The position numbers and the translations under genes were made by a program. Below the pieces are notes generated by a model, which saw only the letters and a list, made by a program, of their open reading frames with translations, made no database searches and had not been told where the DNA came from. From positions 18,178 to 82,177 of the forward strand of contig CAYOXD010000004.1 of the NCBI GenBank assembly GCA_964407825.1: a stretch of DNA of 64,000 nt, written 5' to 3'. The DNA is from CAYOXD01 sp964407825 (GTDB lineage: Bacteria > Desulfobacterota > Desulfobacteria > Desulfobacterales > JAFDDL01). Shown here piece by piece: positions 8,525-17,369 of this stretch (its first letter is position 1; the number at the start of each line of letters is the position of its first letter).

Positions 8525-8755
8525 ATGCCTATTTATGAATACCACTGCGAGGTCTGTGATCAGAACTTTGAATGTCTGGTTCTGGGCAGCGATATCCCCA
8601 CCTGCCCCAAATGCAACGGGGAAAACGTCAACCGACTCATGTCCATCTGCGGCTTTGTGAGCAAAACCGGCAGCGGCGAAACCGCCACCCGCTCGGCCGG
8701 CACCTCCGGCTGCGGCGGATGCGCCGCCACCAACTGCGGAAGCTGCGGCCATTGA
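8525..8755 (+). CDS. FmdB-type small zinc-ribbon protein
   Basis: A 76-residue protein of the FmdB family. The canonical opening MPIYEYHCEVCDQNFE carries the first C-x-x-C pair and TCPKC carries the second, together forming a zinc ribbon. The C-terminal tail is rich in glycine, serine and cysteine (SGCGGCAATNCGSCGH), as in many family members. The exact role of the family is not settled; regulatory and metal-handling roles have been proposed. Its TGA overlaps the hemC ATG, so it leads the tetrapyrrole operon. A promoter lies just upstream at 8451-8478. Confidence 0.88.
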   Translation: MPIYEYHCEVCDQNFECLVLGSDIPTCPKCNGENVNRLMSICGFVSKTGSGETATRSAGTSGCGGCAATNCGSCGH

Positions 8756-9729
8756 TGCCGGCCCGCCTACGAATCGGCACCCGGGGCAGTCAGCTAGCCC
8801 TGTGGCAGGCCAACTGGGTGAAGGATGCCCTCCTTCGACACCACCCCGGCCTCGCGGTGGAACTCGTCATCATCAAGACCAAGGGCGACATCATCCAGGA
8901 TGTGCCGCTGGCCAGGATCGGCAGCAGCGCCCTTTTCGTCAAGGAGATTGAAGCCTGTCTCCTCAACGACACCGTGGATGTGGCCGTTCACAGCATGAAG
9001 GATATGCCCTCCCTCCTGGGCGAAGGGCTGGCCATCGCCGCCGTGCCGGTGCGCGAGGACCCGCGGGATGTCCTTATCTCAAAGGATGCCAAAGGCTTCT
9101 TCGAGCTGCCCCCAGGTGCCAGGATCGGCACCAGCAGCCTTCGCAGGGGCGCTCAGCTGATGCATGCGAGGAAGGATATCGAGCTGGTCTCCATTCGTGG
9201 CAACCTGGATACGCGGATCAGAAAACTCCACACCGACGCCCTGGATGCCATCGTGGTGGCGGCTGCAGGCGTCAGACGCCTCGGACTTTCCGGGCACATC
9301 ACGGAAACCATCACGCCAGAGCTGATGCTGCCCGCCGTGGGGCAGGGGGCCCTGTGTATCGAGGTGCGCGGAAACGACGAACGGAGCAGGGAGACGGTAT
9401 CGGTTCTCGATGACCCACCCACCCGGAGGGTGGTCACGGCTGAGCGTGCGTTTCTGGGACAGCTGGGCGGCACCTGCCAGGTGCCCCTTGCGTCCCACGG
9501 TCGGATCGAGGAAGGCACCCTGACCCTGGACGGCCTGGCGGCCTCTCTGGACGGCCGAAAGGTCCTGCGGGACCAGGTCGCCGGCCCCGTCGAAGAGGCG
9601 GAGACCATCGGCATCCGTCTGGCCAGTCGCCTGGCCGGCTTGGGTGCCCTGGACATATTGAAGGACATCTTACCACCGGAGCAGTTTGAAGCGGTTGAGA
9701 TTCGGATCGGTACAAAAAATGTTGGGTAA
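8755..9729 (+). CDS. hemC: Hydroxymethylbilane synthase (porphobilinogen deaminase)
   Basis: HemC joins four porphobilinogen molecules into hydroxymethylbilane. The ATG at 8755 overlaps the fmdB stop and gives the expected opening RLRIGTRGSQLALWQAN. The frame remains open further upstream, but that part is only the shadow of fmdB. Further family features are VHSMKDMP, the GTSSLRRGAQL substrate-binding arginines, and the dipyrromethane-cofactor cysteine in LGGTCQVPLASHG. The 324-residue length is normal. The next gene, cobA-hemD, begins 11 bases before the hemC stop, so the substrate chain is translated as a coupled unit. Confidence 0.96.
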   Translation: MPARLRIGTRGSQLALWQANWVKDALLRHHPGLAVELVIIKTKGDIIQDVPLARIGSSALFVKEIEACLLNDTVDVAVHSMKDMPSLLGEGLAIAAVPVREDPRDVLISKDAKGFFELPPGARIGTSSLRRGAQLMHARKDIELVSIRGNLDTRIRKLHTDALDAIVVAAAGVRRLGLSGHITETITPELMLPAVGQGALCIEVRGNDERSRETVSVLDDPPTRRVVTAERAFLGQLGGTCQVPLASHGRIEEGTLTLDGLAASLDGRKVLRDQVAGPVEEAETIGIRLASRLAGLGALDILKDILPPEQFEAVEIRIGTKNVG

Positions 9730-11260
9730 AGTCTATCTCGTGGGTGCGGGTCCCGGCGACCCGGGACTCATTACGGTCAAGGGCCGTCAGTGCATCGAAA
9801 AGGCCGATGTGGTGATCTACGATTATCTGGCCGCCCCCTTTCTTCTGACATACGCTCCTGAGACGGCGGAGCGGATCTACGTAGGGAAAAAGGGCGGGGA
9901 CCACACCCTCTCCCAGGAGGGAATCAACGAGCTGATCATGCAGAAGGCCGCCGCAGGCGCCACGGTCACCCGGCTCAAGGGGGGCGACCCCACCATCTTC
10001 GGCAGGGGAGGCGAGGAGGCTCAGGTGCTGGCGGAAAGGGGCATCCCCTTTGAAATCGTGCCAGGCATCACCTCCGCCATCGCCGCGGCCGCCTACGCCG
10101 GCATTCCCCTCACCCACCGGGATTACACTTCGACCCTGGCCTTTGTAACAGGGCACGAAAACCCGGAAAAGGATACCTCCAGCATCGACTGGGCCGCCCT
10201 GGCCAGGGGCATCGGCACCCTCGTGTTCTTCATGGGCGTCAAGAACCTGCCCCAGATCACCCGGCGCCTCATGGAAAACGGCAAACCGGCCGATACGCCG
10301 GTGGCCCTGGTGCGCTGGGGGACCACCGCCCGGCAGAGAACGGTCACCGGCACCCTGGAGACCATCGTGGAGGCTGTTGCGCAGGCGAAGCTCTCGGCGC
10401 CGGCCATCACTATCGTAGGGGATGTGGTGGGACTGCGAGGCAGCCTGGCATGGTTCGAAAACCGGCCACTCTTCGGAAAGACCATCGTGGTGACGCGCTC
10501 CAGGGAGCAGGCCAGCGATCTGGTCCAGCGCCTCACCGATCTGGGCGCCGAGTGCCTGGAGTGTCCGACCATCAAGATCGCGCCCCCCGAGGACGCGGCT
10601 CCCCTGGAGGCCGCCCTGGACCGCCTTGCCGAGTATGACTGGCTGGTGTTCACAAGCGTGAACGGCGTCAAACGCTTCTTCGAGCGTTTATTTGAAAGCG
10701 GCAGGGATGCCCGGGCCCTGGGATCACTCCGCACGGCGGCCATCGGACCGGCCACGGCCCAGTGCCTTCTGGCCCACGGTATCCGAACCGATATCCTTCC
10801 GGCCAGCTACCGTGCGGAATCGGTCATCGAGGCCTTCTCCGAACGGGACATGAGGGGGAAGCGGATCCTTCTTCCCAGGGCACTGGAGGCAAGGCCCATC
10901 CTACCCGTGGAGCTGCGCCGAATGGGCGCCCGGGTGGATGAGGTGGCGGTCTACCGCACCCTTCAGGACCGGCGGAACGCCGCCGATCTTCTGGACCGCC
11001 TGAAAGCGGGTACCATAGATCTCATCACCTTCACCAGCTCCTCCACGGCCCGAAATTTCAAGGCCATGATCCCCAAGGACGAGTTTGCCGGTCTTGTCTC
11101 CGGGACGACCATCGCGGCCATCGGCCCCATCACCGCCGAGACCGCCGAAACGTTGGGGATGCCCGCTCGGATCGTTGCACCGGCCTATACCATCGACGGG
11201 CTCTGTGATGCGATTCTGGCGTATTATGCGGACAGGAGCAGGGATGATGGGCCCCACTGA
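9719..11260 (+). CDS. cobA-hemD: Fused uroporphyrinogen-III C-methyltransferase / uroporphyrinogen-III synthase
   Basis: This 513-residue bifunctional protein closes hydroxymethylbilane to uroporphyrinogen III and methylates it to precorrin-2, feeding siroheme, cobalamin and the siroheme-dependent heme route. The N-terminal half is a SUMT methyltransferase (VYLVGAGPGDPGLITVKG at the start, then KGGDPTIFGRGGEEA and ALVRWGT). The C-terminal half from about residue 260 is HemD (VVTRSREQASDLVQRL, the FTSVNGV segment, and FTSSSTARNF). The fusion is common in sulfate reducers and clostridia. The ATG at 9719 lies inside the end of hemC. Confidence 0.95.
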   Translation: MLGKVYLVGAGPGDPGLITVKGRQCIEKADVVIYDYLAAPFLLTYAPETAERIYVGKKGGDHTLSQEGINELIMQKAAAGATVTRLKGGDPTIFGRGGEEAQVLAERGIPFEIVPGITSAIAAAAYAGIPLTHRDYTSTLAFVTGHENPEKDTSSIDWAALARGIGTLVFFMGVKNLPQITRRLMENGKPADTPVALVRWGTTARQRTVTGTLETIVEAVAQAKLSAPAITIVGDVVGLRGSLAWFENRPLFGKTIVVTRSREQASDLVQRLTDLGAECLECPTIKIAPPEDAAPLEAALDRLAEYDWLVFTSVNGVKRFFERLFESGRDARALGSLRTAAIGPATAQCLLAHGIRTDILPASYRAESVIEAFSERDMRGKRILLPRALEARPILPVELRRMGARVDEVAVYRTLQDRRNAADLLDRLKAGTIDLITFTSSSTARNFKAMIPKDEFAGLVSGTTIAAIGPITAETAETLGMPARIVAPAYTIDGLCDAILAYYADRSRDDGPH

Positions 11261-12260
11261 ACAGCATCCATCCGGCTCGAAACTGATCGACAAGTATGAT
11301 CGATGCCTGAACTATATGCGCATCTCCATTACGGATCAGTGCAACCTCAAGTGCATCTACTGCGACCCCTTCGCCCGAACCCCCAAGCTGACCCATGACG
11401 ATATCCTGCGCTATGAGGAAATCCTGCGCCTGGTGCGGATCGGGGCGACCCTCGGCCTCTCCAAGGTACGGGTCACCGGCGGAGAACCCCTGGCCCGCAA
11501 GGGCGTTTACCATTTTCTGGATCAGCTGACCACTATTGAGCCGATCAGGGACGTCTCCCTGACCACCAACGCCGTCCTTCTGAAGGACAACCTGGAGAAA
11601 ATAAGATCTGCCGGGATCAAACGGATCAACATCAGTCTCGACAGCCTGAAGCGCGAAAAAGTCCAGCGAATCACCGGCCGGGATGCGTTTTCAGAGGTCT
11701 GGGAAGCCATTATGGGGGCCCATGACATGGGGTTCGCCCCCATCAAGATCAACATGGTGCCCCTTCGGGGCATCAACGACGACGAGCTGGTGGACTTCGC
11801 CGAACTGTCTCTGAAGTACCCCTTTCATATCCGCTTTATCGAATACATGCCCATCGGCAAAACGATCGTGGGCAGCGGCCAGCAGATCCTGGCCGATGAA
11901 ATCAAGACCAAAATCGAATCCATCGGCCCGTTGCTGCCCGTTCAGGACGGCGCCCTCCAGGGGCCAGCGGTCCGGTACCGCTACCAGGGCGCTCCCGGCG
12001 AAATTGGACTGATCCGGCCTATCAGCCAGCATTTTTGCGGTTCCTGCAACCGACTGCGCCTCACTGCGAACGGTCAGCTCAGGGTGTGCCTCCTGTCCGA
12101 CCTGCAGGTGGATCTCAAGACACCCATGCGCCAGGGACTGCTGGACGAGGACCTGAAGGCGCTCTTCCTCAAGGCCGTGGGTCTCAAGCCCATGAGCCAC
12201 CGGCTCAATGACAGCTGCTCCGGCCAGCCGGCGGGGCAAATGTCGGCTATTGGGGGGTAA
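11244..12260 (+). CDS. moaA: GTP 3',8-cyclase (molybdenum cofactor synthesis)
   Basis: MoaA is the radical SAM enzyme that starts molybdopterin synthesis from GTP. The first [4Fe-4S] site is CNLKCIYC (C-x3-C-x2-C). The second cluster ligands are in HFCGSCNRLRLTANGQLRVC, and the protein ends with the essential Gly-Gly tail (MSAIGG). The start at 11244 has AGGAG just upstream and overlaps the end of cobA-hemD by 17 bases. It supplies cofactor for molybdoenzymes such as the aldehyde oxidoreductase at 18459. The remaining moa genes are not in the window. The 338-residue length is normal. Confidence 0.96.
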   Translation: MMGPTEQHPSGSKLIDKYDRCLNYMRISITDQCNLKCIYCDPFARTPKLTHDDILRYEEILRLVRIGATLGLSKVRVTGGEPLARKGVYHFLDQLTTIEPIRDVSLTTNAVLLKDNLEKIRSAGIKRINISLDSLKREKVQRITGRDAFSEVWEAIMGAHDMGFAPIKINMVPLRGINDDELVDFAELSLKYPFHIRFIEYMPIGKTIVGSGQQILADEIKTKIESIGPLLPVQDGALQGPAVRYRYQGAPGEIGLIRPISQHFCGSCNRLRLTANGQLRVCLLSDLQVDLKTPMRQGLLDEDLKALFLKAVGLKPMSHRLNDSCSGQPAGQMSAIGG

Positions 12261-12392
12261 GAGGGGCCGTGACCGTTGAACAGAGGGCGCGGTGCGTGGG
12301 GGGGGCGCTCCGGCACGCCTCACCGGTCGATTCTCCGGGAATTGCTGATCGGCCGGGCGGAGATCCGGCATCAGTTATATAGGGCCTGGTTG

Positions 12393-12863
12393 TCAAGACC
12401 GCAGGGTCGCCACCAGCCGCAACGGATGGGTCAGAAGATCCAGGGCGGACTGGATACTGGTGCAAACCACATCCGCCGCCGAAACAGTGACCCCGGCTGC
12501 CCCCTCCTCCAGGATCACCGCAATGCCCAGAACCGCCGCCCTTAGCATTCGGTTGTCGTTCCGGCCGTTTCCGATGCAAACCGTATGGTGACTGCCCAGT
12601 CTTTCCACCACAGTCAGCTTGCCCGCATCCTGGGCCTCCACAGGCAATACGGTGAGCTCACAGGGGATATCCTTCAATTCGTCCGCGGCCCGTCCGAAGG
12701 TGTCGGCCGTCAGCACCACCACCTGGAGGGTCTCCGACAACCGCTTCAGGCGCTCGGCCACCCCCGGCAGCAACCCGCCGTCGCAAGCCAACGTACCGTT
12801 AAAATCCAGGACCAGGTGACGTAGCGACAATCTCCCATATCCCGGGATGTCCACCTCTATCAT
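12393..12863 (-). CDS. HAD-superfamily hydrolase, soluble P-type-ATPase-like
   Basis: A 156-residue HAD protein with a catalytic motif I of the P-type-ATPase kind, LDFNGTLACDG (D-x-N-G-T), motif II VLTADTFG, and motif III/IV CIGNGRNDNRMLRAA. It lacks membrane segments and actuator domains, so it resembles the soluble P-type-ATPase-like family rather than a transporter. The substrate is unknown. The ATG at 12863 has a strong GAGGAGG before it and is preferred over an ATG 18 codons upstream that would run into the map gene. It lies 43 bases downstream of map on the same strand. Confidence 0.8.
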   Translation of the reverse strand: MIEVDIPGYGRLSLRHLVLDFNGTLACDGGLLPGVAERLKRLSETLQVVVLTADTFGRAADELKDIPCELTVLPVEAQDAGKLTVVERLGSHHTVCIGNGRNDNRMLRAAVLGIAVILEEGAAGVTVSAADVVCTSIQSALDLLTHPLRLVATLRS

Positions 12864-12906
12864 GGTTCCTCCTCGCACAGCGTGTTCACCCAAAAACAAT
12901 GGTTCG

Positions 12907-13794
12907 TCACAGGGCAAAGGGGGTCAGGCTCTCGTACCCCTCCTCCGTGACCAGAATCGTTTGCTCGAACTGCGCGGACAGGGAGCCGTCCCGGGTCACC
13001 GCCGTCCAGTGATCCTCCAGGACATAAAGCTCCTTGTTCCCCAAATTGATCATGGGCTCGATGGTAAACACCATGCCGGGCAGCAACCGTAAGCCGTCCC
13101 CCTTGCGCCCGAAATGGGGTATCTGTGGGGGTTCATGAAAATCGTTTCCCACCCCATGGCCCACGAACTCACGGACCACCGAGCAGCCCTCCCCCTCGGC
13201 ATACCGCTGGATGGCCCACCCGATGTCTCCGATGGTGTTGCCCGGGCTGACCATCTCCATCCCCCGAACCAGGGACTGCCGAGCGACATCGACGATCTTT
13301 TCAGCATCCACCCCAGGGGTTCCCACGAAGAACATCTTGGATGCATCCGCGTAGTAACCGTTCAGGATCGGGGTCACATCCACATTCACGATATCGCCGT
13401 CCCTCAGGACCCTTGAGCCCGGTATCCCGTGGCAGATCACCTCGTTCACCGATACACAAACGCTCTTGGGAAACCCACGATAGCCGAGGGGCGCCGGAAC
13501 GGCACTGTGCTTGAGGGTATAGTCATGAACAAGGGTATTGATCGTCTCGGTGGTGATGCCGGGCTTGATGGCATCGGCCACCAGATCCAGGATTTCCAGA
13601 ACGAGCCGACCAGCCTGGCGGATGCCGTCGATATCCCGCTCGCTCTTGAACCGGACCTGATATTTCTGGGTATAGACCTGCTTGATGACCTCCAGGGGAA
13701 GTTCCTTCTTGCCGAGGCAACACCTTTTGTATTTTCGCCCGCTGCCGCAGGGACAAGGCTCGTTTCGGCCGATCTTCTCTGCAAAAATCTTCAT
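12907..13794 (-). CDS. map: Type I methionine aminopeptidase with N-terminal SEC-C motif
   Basis: Removes the initiator methionine from nascent proteins. Residues about 10-30 form a SEC-C zinc motif (NEPCPCGSGRKYKRCC), a ribosome or SecA-type metal-binding tag seen in a subset of Map proteins. The catalytic part shows the five metal ligands: Asp in IVNVDVTP, Asp in YYADASKMF, His in VGHGVGNDFHE, Glu in FTIEPMI and Glu in SAQFEQTI. It is 295 residues long and transcribed from a good promoter at 13890-13918. The HAD gene follows in the same direction. Confidence 0.94.
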   Translation of the reverse strand: MKIFAEKIGRNEPCPCGSGRKYKRCCLGKKELPLEVIKQVYTQKYQVRFKSERDIDGIRQAGRLVLEILDLVADAIKPGITTETINTLVHDYTLKHSAVPAPLGYRGFPKSVCVSVNEVICHGIPGSRVLRDGDIVNVDVTPILNGYYADASKMFFVGTPGVDAEKIVDVARQSLVRGMEMVSPGNTIGDIGWAIQRYAEGEGCSVVREFVGHGVGNDFHEPPQIPHFGRKGDGLRLLPGMVFTIEPMINLGNKELYVLEDHWTAVTRDGSLSAQFEQTILVTEEGYESLTPFAL

Positions 13795-13889
13795 CTGTAT
13801 CCTGTCTCAAGTAGCTGTCATGTCAGTGCCCGCGGCCCATGCCACCTTGGATGTCTCACTGGTACTACCGGGTTTAATTAAGAATATTC

Positions 13890-13918
13890 AATCTAAAAGC
13901 AACGGCTGAATCTGTCAA
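13890..13918 (-). promoter_or_regulatory. Sigma70-type promoter for map
   Basis: Read on the minus strand: TTGACA (13918-13913), a 17-base spacer and TAGATT (13895-13890), about 95 bases before the map start codon. Confidence 0.65.
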
Positions 13919-13968
13919 GAAAGAAACACCAGGGCCTGCCATTGGACGGGTGGGCAGTCCCGGGGAGC

Positions 13969-13997
13969 TTGTCAATCCAGACGTTCATGTTTACACT
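13969..13997 (+). promoter_or_regulatory. Possible promoter for the 14072 gene and helicase
   Basis: TTGTCA at 13969-13974, a 17-base spacer and TACACT at 13992-13997, about 75 bases before the ATG at 14072. The match is moderate. It is divergent from the map promoter. Confidence 0.4.
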
Positions 13998-14071
13998 TAT
14001 CGCACGGAAGCAGGACGTATCACCATCTTCAGTTCCTCGTAACTTTCGATAGAGGGAGGAGGGCTAGATAT

Positions 14072-14494
14072 ATGAAGGATAATAGTAATTTACACCAAAA
14101 AGTGCAGGAGATGTGTGATTGTTACACCACCACCGATCCCTTGCCGGAGATGGCCAGGCTGGCCGATGATACCGATCCCCAGGAGGCCGCAACCAAATGG
14201 CTCGCCCTGGCGGTCCTCCATGGCATCAATGCCGGGGCCAACAAGATTTCCCTTCGTCTGGACAGGAATGGCAGCGTCGAGGTGACGGCCCGGTACAACG
14301 AGGCGCAGCTGCCCTCCCCGGGTAAGGCCGTGGGAGAAAAGATCTTTGAATCCATCCGAGAGATCACCCATATCGAAGGGGAAAAGGGCAAGCTGAATTT
14401 GGCCCTGGGAGTTCGAGACAGCTCCGTCGATCTGAGGGTCAAATTGAAATCGGATGAAGAACGGAAAAAACTGACCATCGCCTTCCCGGATTGA
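14072..14494 (+). CDS. Conserved-looking hypothetical protein, 140 residues
   Basis: I do not recognise this protein. It is soluble, with no signal peptide or membrane segment. An N-terminal helix has two cysteines (EMCDCYTTTDPLPEM), the middle is helical (ATKWLALAVLHGINAGANKI), and the rest reads as alternating beta strands (ISLRLDRNGSVEVTARY, then LNLALGVRDSSVDLRVKL). It has an excellent ribosome-binding site (GGGAGGAGGG) upstream of its ATG and ends 6 bases before the nuclease-helicase gene, so the two are probably co-expressed. A role as a partner of the helicase is inference from position only. Confidence 0.72.
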   Translation: MKDNSNLHQKVQEMCDCYTTTDPLPEMARLADDTDPQEAATKWLALAVLHGINAGANKISLRLDRNGSVEVTARYNEAQLPSPGKAVGEKIFESIREITHIEGEKGKLNLALGVRDSSVDLRVKLKSDEERKKLTIAFPD

Positions 14495-14500
14495 TTCAGG

Positions 14501-16939
14501 TTGAAGCCGAGGCGCCGCATTGCCGTCCGTGAACTGGTGGCCCACACCCTTCGCACGGGCGATCTGGACCGGACCTTCTCGGCAGCTGGCCGCACCACCG
14601 AGGCCATCCGCGCCCACCAGAGGGTCCAGCGGTCCCGGCCCGCCGGCTACGAGCCGGAGGTCCGGGTGAACCACCTGGTGGAAGCAGATGCGTTGGTGCT
14701 GGAAATTTCGGGACGGGTGGACGGTGTCTACATGGAATCCGCCGATCCGGCGTCACCCACGAGACCAAGAGGGGTCGAGGAAATCAAGACCACGGCGCTC
14801 GATCCGGACGACATCACCGACGACCAATACCCCCTCCACTGGGGCCAGGCCAAGGCCTACGCATACATGCTTGCGGCCGCCCACGATCTGTCGGTCATGG
14901 AGGTCCAGCTCACCTACTACCAGCTGGAGACCGGAAAGACGCGGGAGATTCGAAGACGCTTCGAGCGCGGGGATCTGGCCGTTTTTTTCGACGACATGGT
15001 TTCGGCCTACCTCGCCTGGGCCGCCACCTTGGCGGCCTGGGACCTCACCCGCAAAGAGAGTGTTGCCGCCACTGGATTTCCTTTTCCGTCCTTCCGACCG
15101 GGACAACGGGACATGGCGGTCCAGGTCTACCGGGCCATCGGGCTCGGGGCCCAGCTCCTGATCCAGGCCCCGACCGGGATTGGTAAAACCATGGCGGCCC
15201 TCTTCCCGGCCATCAAGGCGCTGGAAGGCCAGGGCGGGGAAAAACTCTTTTATCTGACCGCCCGCACCACCGCCCAGGGGATGGCGCAAGGCGCCGTGGC
15301 CCGCCTGGCCCAAGAGGGGCTTCGATTGAAGAGCCTCCTGTTGACGGCAAAGGACAAGATCTGCTTCACTCCTGAAGGTGCCTGCACCGGCGAGGGCTGC
15401 CCCTTCGCAAGGGGATACTATGACCGCATCCGTGCCGCCATCGAGGAGATATTCACCACCCATGACCGGTTCACCCGTCCCGTCATCGAGGCGCACGCCC
15501 GGGCCCACCGGGTCTGCCCCTTTGAATTTTCCCTGGACCTGACGCTCGTTTCGGACCTCGTCATCTGCGATTACAACTATGCCTTTGACCCGCGGGTGCA
15601 TCTTCGCCGGCTCTTCTCTGAGGAGGCGGCCGCGTGGTGCTTCCTTGTGGATGAGGCCCACAACCTCGTGGACCGGGCAAGGGAAATGTTCTCCGCGGAA
15701 ATCGAAAAGCAGCCCCTGCTCGATCTTCGCCGCCAATTGGCAGGCCACCTCCCGGGCCTCCACCGGGCGCTCGGCCGGATCAACGCACACCTGGCGAAAA
15801 TCCGGAAGCGATGCCATAACGCCGGCGGCAGCCTCTCGGACCCGGAGCCCCCGTCAGATCTCGGGAAGCTTCTTTTCTCGTTTCACGCTCAGGCCCAGCG
15901 ATGGCTGGCCCAGAACATCGAGGCCGATTTCCGGGAAGTGTTGCTCGATAGATACTTCGAGGTGGGCAGATTCCTGGGGACCCTGGAAGGCTATGACGAG
16001 CGCTACGCCACCCTGATGGAATCCGGCGGGAAGGATCTTCGCGTCAAGCTCTTTTGCATGAACCCGGCTGAGGATATGGCCGAAGCGCTCACCCGGTGCC
16101 GGAGCGCGGTCTTTTTCTCCGCCACCCTGATGCCCCTGGATTACTTCAAGCAGCTCTTCGGCTGCAAAGAAAATGCAGCCGCCCTGACGCTTTCCTCGCC
16201 CTTCCCCAAGGAAAATTTTCACCTGTTGGTGGCACCGGCCGTCTCCACCCGCTACCACCACAGGGAGGCCAGCCTTGGCCTCCTTACGCGATTCCTGGCC
16301 GCCATGGTGTCCGCCGTCCCTGGAAATCAACTGATCTTTTTTCCCTCCTACCAGTACCTGGAGATGGCCCGGGAGCCCCTCAGCCGCGCCTGTCCGGAGT
16401 CGCACCTGCTGGTCCAGAGCCCAGGTATGACGGAAGCGGACCGCGAGGGCTTCCTGGAGCGCTTCTCCAGCGACAGCGCTCCGCCCGTGGTGGGTCTCGC
16501 CGTCATGGGCGGCATCTTCGGCGAAGGAATCGATCTTGCGGGGGAGCGCCTCAACGCCGCCGTCATCGTGGGCGTGGGGCTTCCGGGGATTTCGCTGGAA
16601 AACGATCTCATCCGGGACCACTTCGATCAAAGCACCGGCCACGGTTTCGAATATGCCTACCTCTACCCGGGCATCAACCGGGTGCTCCAGGCCGCGGGCC
16701 GGGTCATCCGCTCGGAAACCGACCGGGGCACCGTGATGCTCCTGGACGAACGCTATGCCACGGCCCGCTACCGCTCACTGCTTCCCGGCCACTGGCATCC
16801 TATCCGGGTCACCACCGAGGCCCAGATGATCCGCCAGCTGCACGCTTTCTGGGAGTCCCCCGCCCGGTCATCCCAGGAGGGCGACCGGCAGGTCGCCCCT
16901 ACGGTCAAATGTCCGCCGGCTGCCGCGTCAAAAGGATAA
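14501..16939 (+). CDS. PD-(D/E)XK nuclease fused to XPD/DinG-type iron-sulfur helicase
   Basis: An 812-residue superfamily 2 helicase of the Rad3/XPD/DinG group with an extra N-terminal domain. Residues about 50-180 resemble a RecB/Cas4-like PD-(D/E)XK nuclease: GRVDGVY (Asp74), VEEIKTT (Glu94, Lys96), and HWGQAKAYAYMLA after it. The helicase part has Walker A QAPTGIGKT (222-230), four cysteines spaced as the XPD iron-sulfur cluster (288, 295, 300, 339), DEAH at 384-387 and the C-terminal motif VI region AAGRVIRSETDRG. It probably unwinds and trims damaged DNA. The start is a TTG at 14501, 6 bases after the small upstream gene. Domain identities are clear by motif; the biological role is inferred. 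Confidence 0.88.
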   Translation: MKPRRRIAVRELVAHTLRTGDLDRTFSAAGRTTEAIRAHQRVQRSRPAGYEPEVRVNHLVEADALVLEISGRVDGVYMESADPASPTRPRGVEEIKTTALDPDDITDDQYPLHWGQAKAYAYMLAAAHDLSVMEVQLTYYQLETGKTREIRRRFERGDLAVFFDDMVSAYLAWAATLAAWDLTRKESVAATGFPFPSFRPGQRDMAVQVYRAIGLGAQLLIQAPTGIGKTMAALFPAIKALEGQGGEKLFYLTARTTAQGMAQGAVARLAQEGLRLKSLLLTAKDKICFTPEGACTGEGCPFARGYYDRIRAAIEEIFTTHDRFTRPVIEAHARAHRVCPFEFSLDLTLVSDLVICDYNYAFDPRVHLRRLFSEEAAAWCFLVDEAHNLVDRAREMFSAEIEKQPLLDLRRQLAGHLPGLHRALGRINAHLAKIRKRCHNAGGSLSDPEPPSDLGKLLFSFHAQAQRWLAQNIEADFREVLLDRYFEVGRFLGTLEGYDERYATLMESGGKDLRVKLFCMNPAEDMAEALTRCRSAVFFSATLMPLDYFKQLFGCKENAAALTLSSPFPKENFHLLVAPAVSTRYHHREASLGLLTRFLAAMVSAVPGNQLIFFPSYQYLEMAREPLSRACPESHLLVQSPGMTEADREGFLERFSSDSAPPVVGLAVMGGIFGEGIDLAGERLNAAVIVGVGLPGISLENDLIRDHFDQSTGHGFEYAYLYPGINRVLQAAGRVIRSETDRGTVMLLDERYATARYRSLLPGHWHPIRVTTEAQMIRQLHAFWESPARSSQEGDRQVAPTVKCPPAAASKG

Positions 16940-17003
16940 ACCCAATGGGATCCTTCAGAGTGGGTTGATTATTGTTATTTTATGTCTGGAATTTAAATTG
17001 ACC

Positions 17004-17032
17004 TTGACAAGGATTCCTTATTTCGGTATAAA
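17004..17032 (+). promoter_or_regulatory. Consensus promoter of the Mop cluster
   Basis: A perfect TTGACA at 17004-17009, a 17-base spacer and TATAAA at 17027-17032. No gene begins until 17370, so a transcript from here would carry a leader of about 330 bases. It is the only strong promoter seen ahead of the ten-gene cluster. Confidence 0.75.
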
Positions 17033-17039
17033 ATTACCG

Positions 17040-17369
17040 AAAATGACGGCTATGGTAGTAAATAATTGATTCTAAAGAATATTTTTCAGACCAAAGTCCC
17101 CTTTCCGCCAGGCGGCAGTTCGGGAAACCGGTCCCAACAAACCTGAAAAACAACCTGAGACGATCCAGCCCACCACGCGTGCCAGGTTGTTTTAGATGGT
17201 AGGAAGGAAAGGTTTTTTCATTGTATCAGGTTCGATATAATTCAGCCTAACAACACCTTAAAATAACCAATAACGAGCAGAGATTCCGCATACCGCTTTT
17301 TTAACCGCATAGGCATAAACAATGGGTGAGCCGCAAGGGTACCACCGGCGTATCCATGGAAACGACTGA
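17040..17369 (+). promoter_or_regulatory. Long untranslated leader with inverted repeat, candidate cis-regulatory RNA
   Basis: This 330-base stretch between the promoter and the MoeA-like gene has no convincing gene. It holds an 11-bp perfect inverted repeat, AAAACAACCTG (17147-17157) and CAGGTTGTTTT (17183-17193), around a 25-base loop. Upstream of it is a GC-rich segment at 17106-17136 (CGCCAGGCGGCAG, CGGGAAACCGG) with further pairing potential. The right arm ends in four T residues, so it could act as a weak terminator or attenuator. Since the operon serves a molybdoenzyme, a molybdenum-cofactor-responsive RNA is one possibility; I could not match the known motif by eye. Confidence 0.4.

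Noticed and set aside
12261..12392. Possible extension of moaA or a small gene after it
   Set aside because: MoaA ends properly with its Gly-Gly tail, and the following 130 bases show neither a motif nor a clear hairpin-plus-T terminator.
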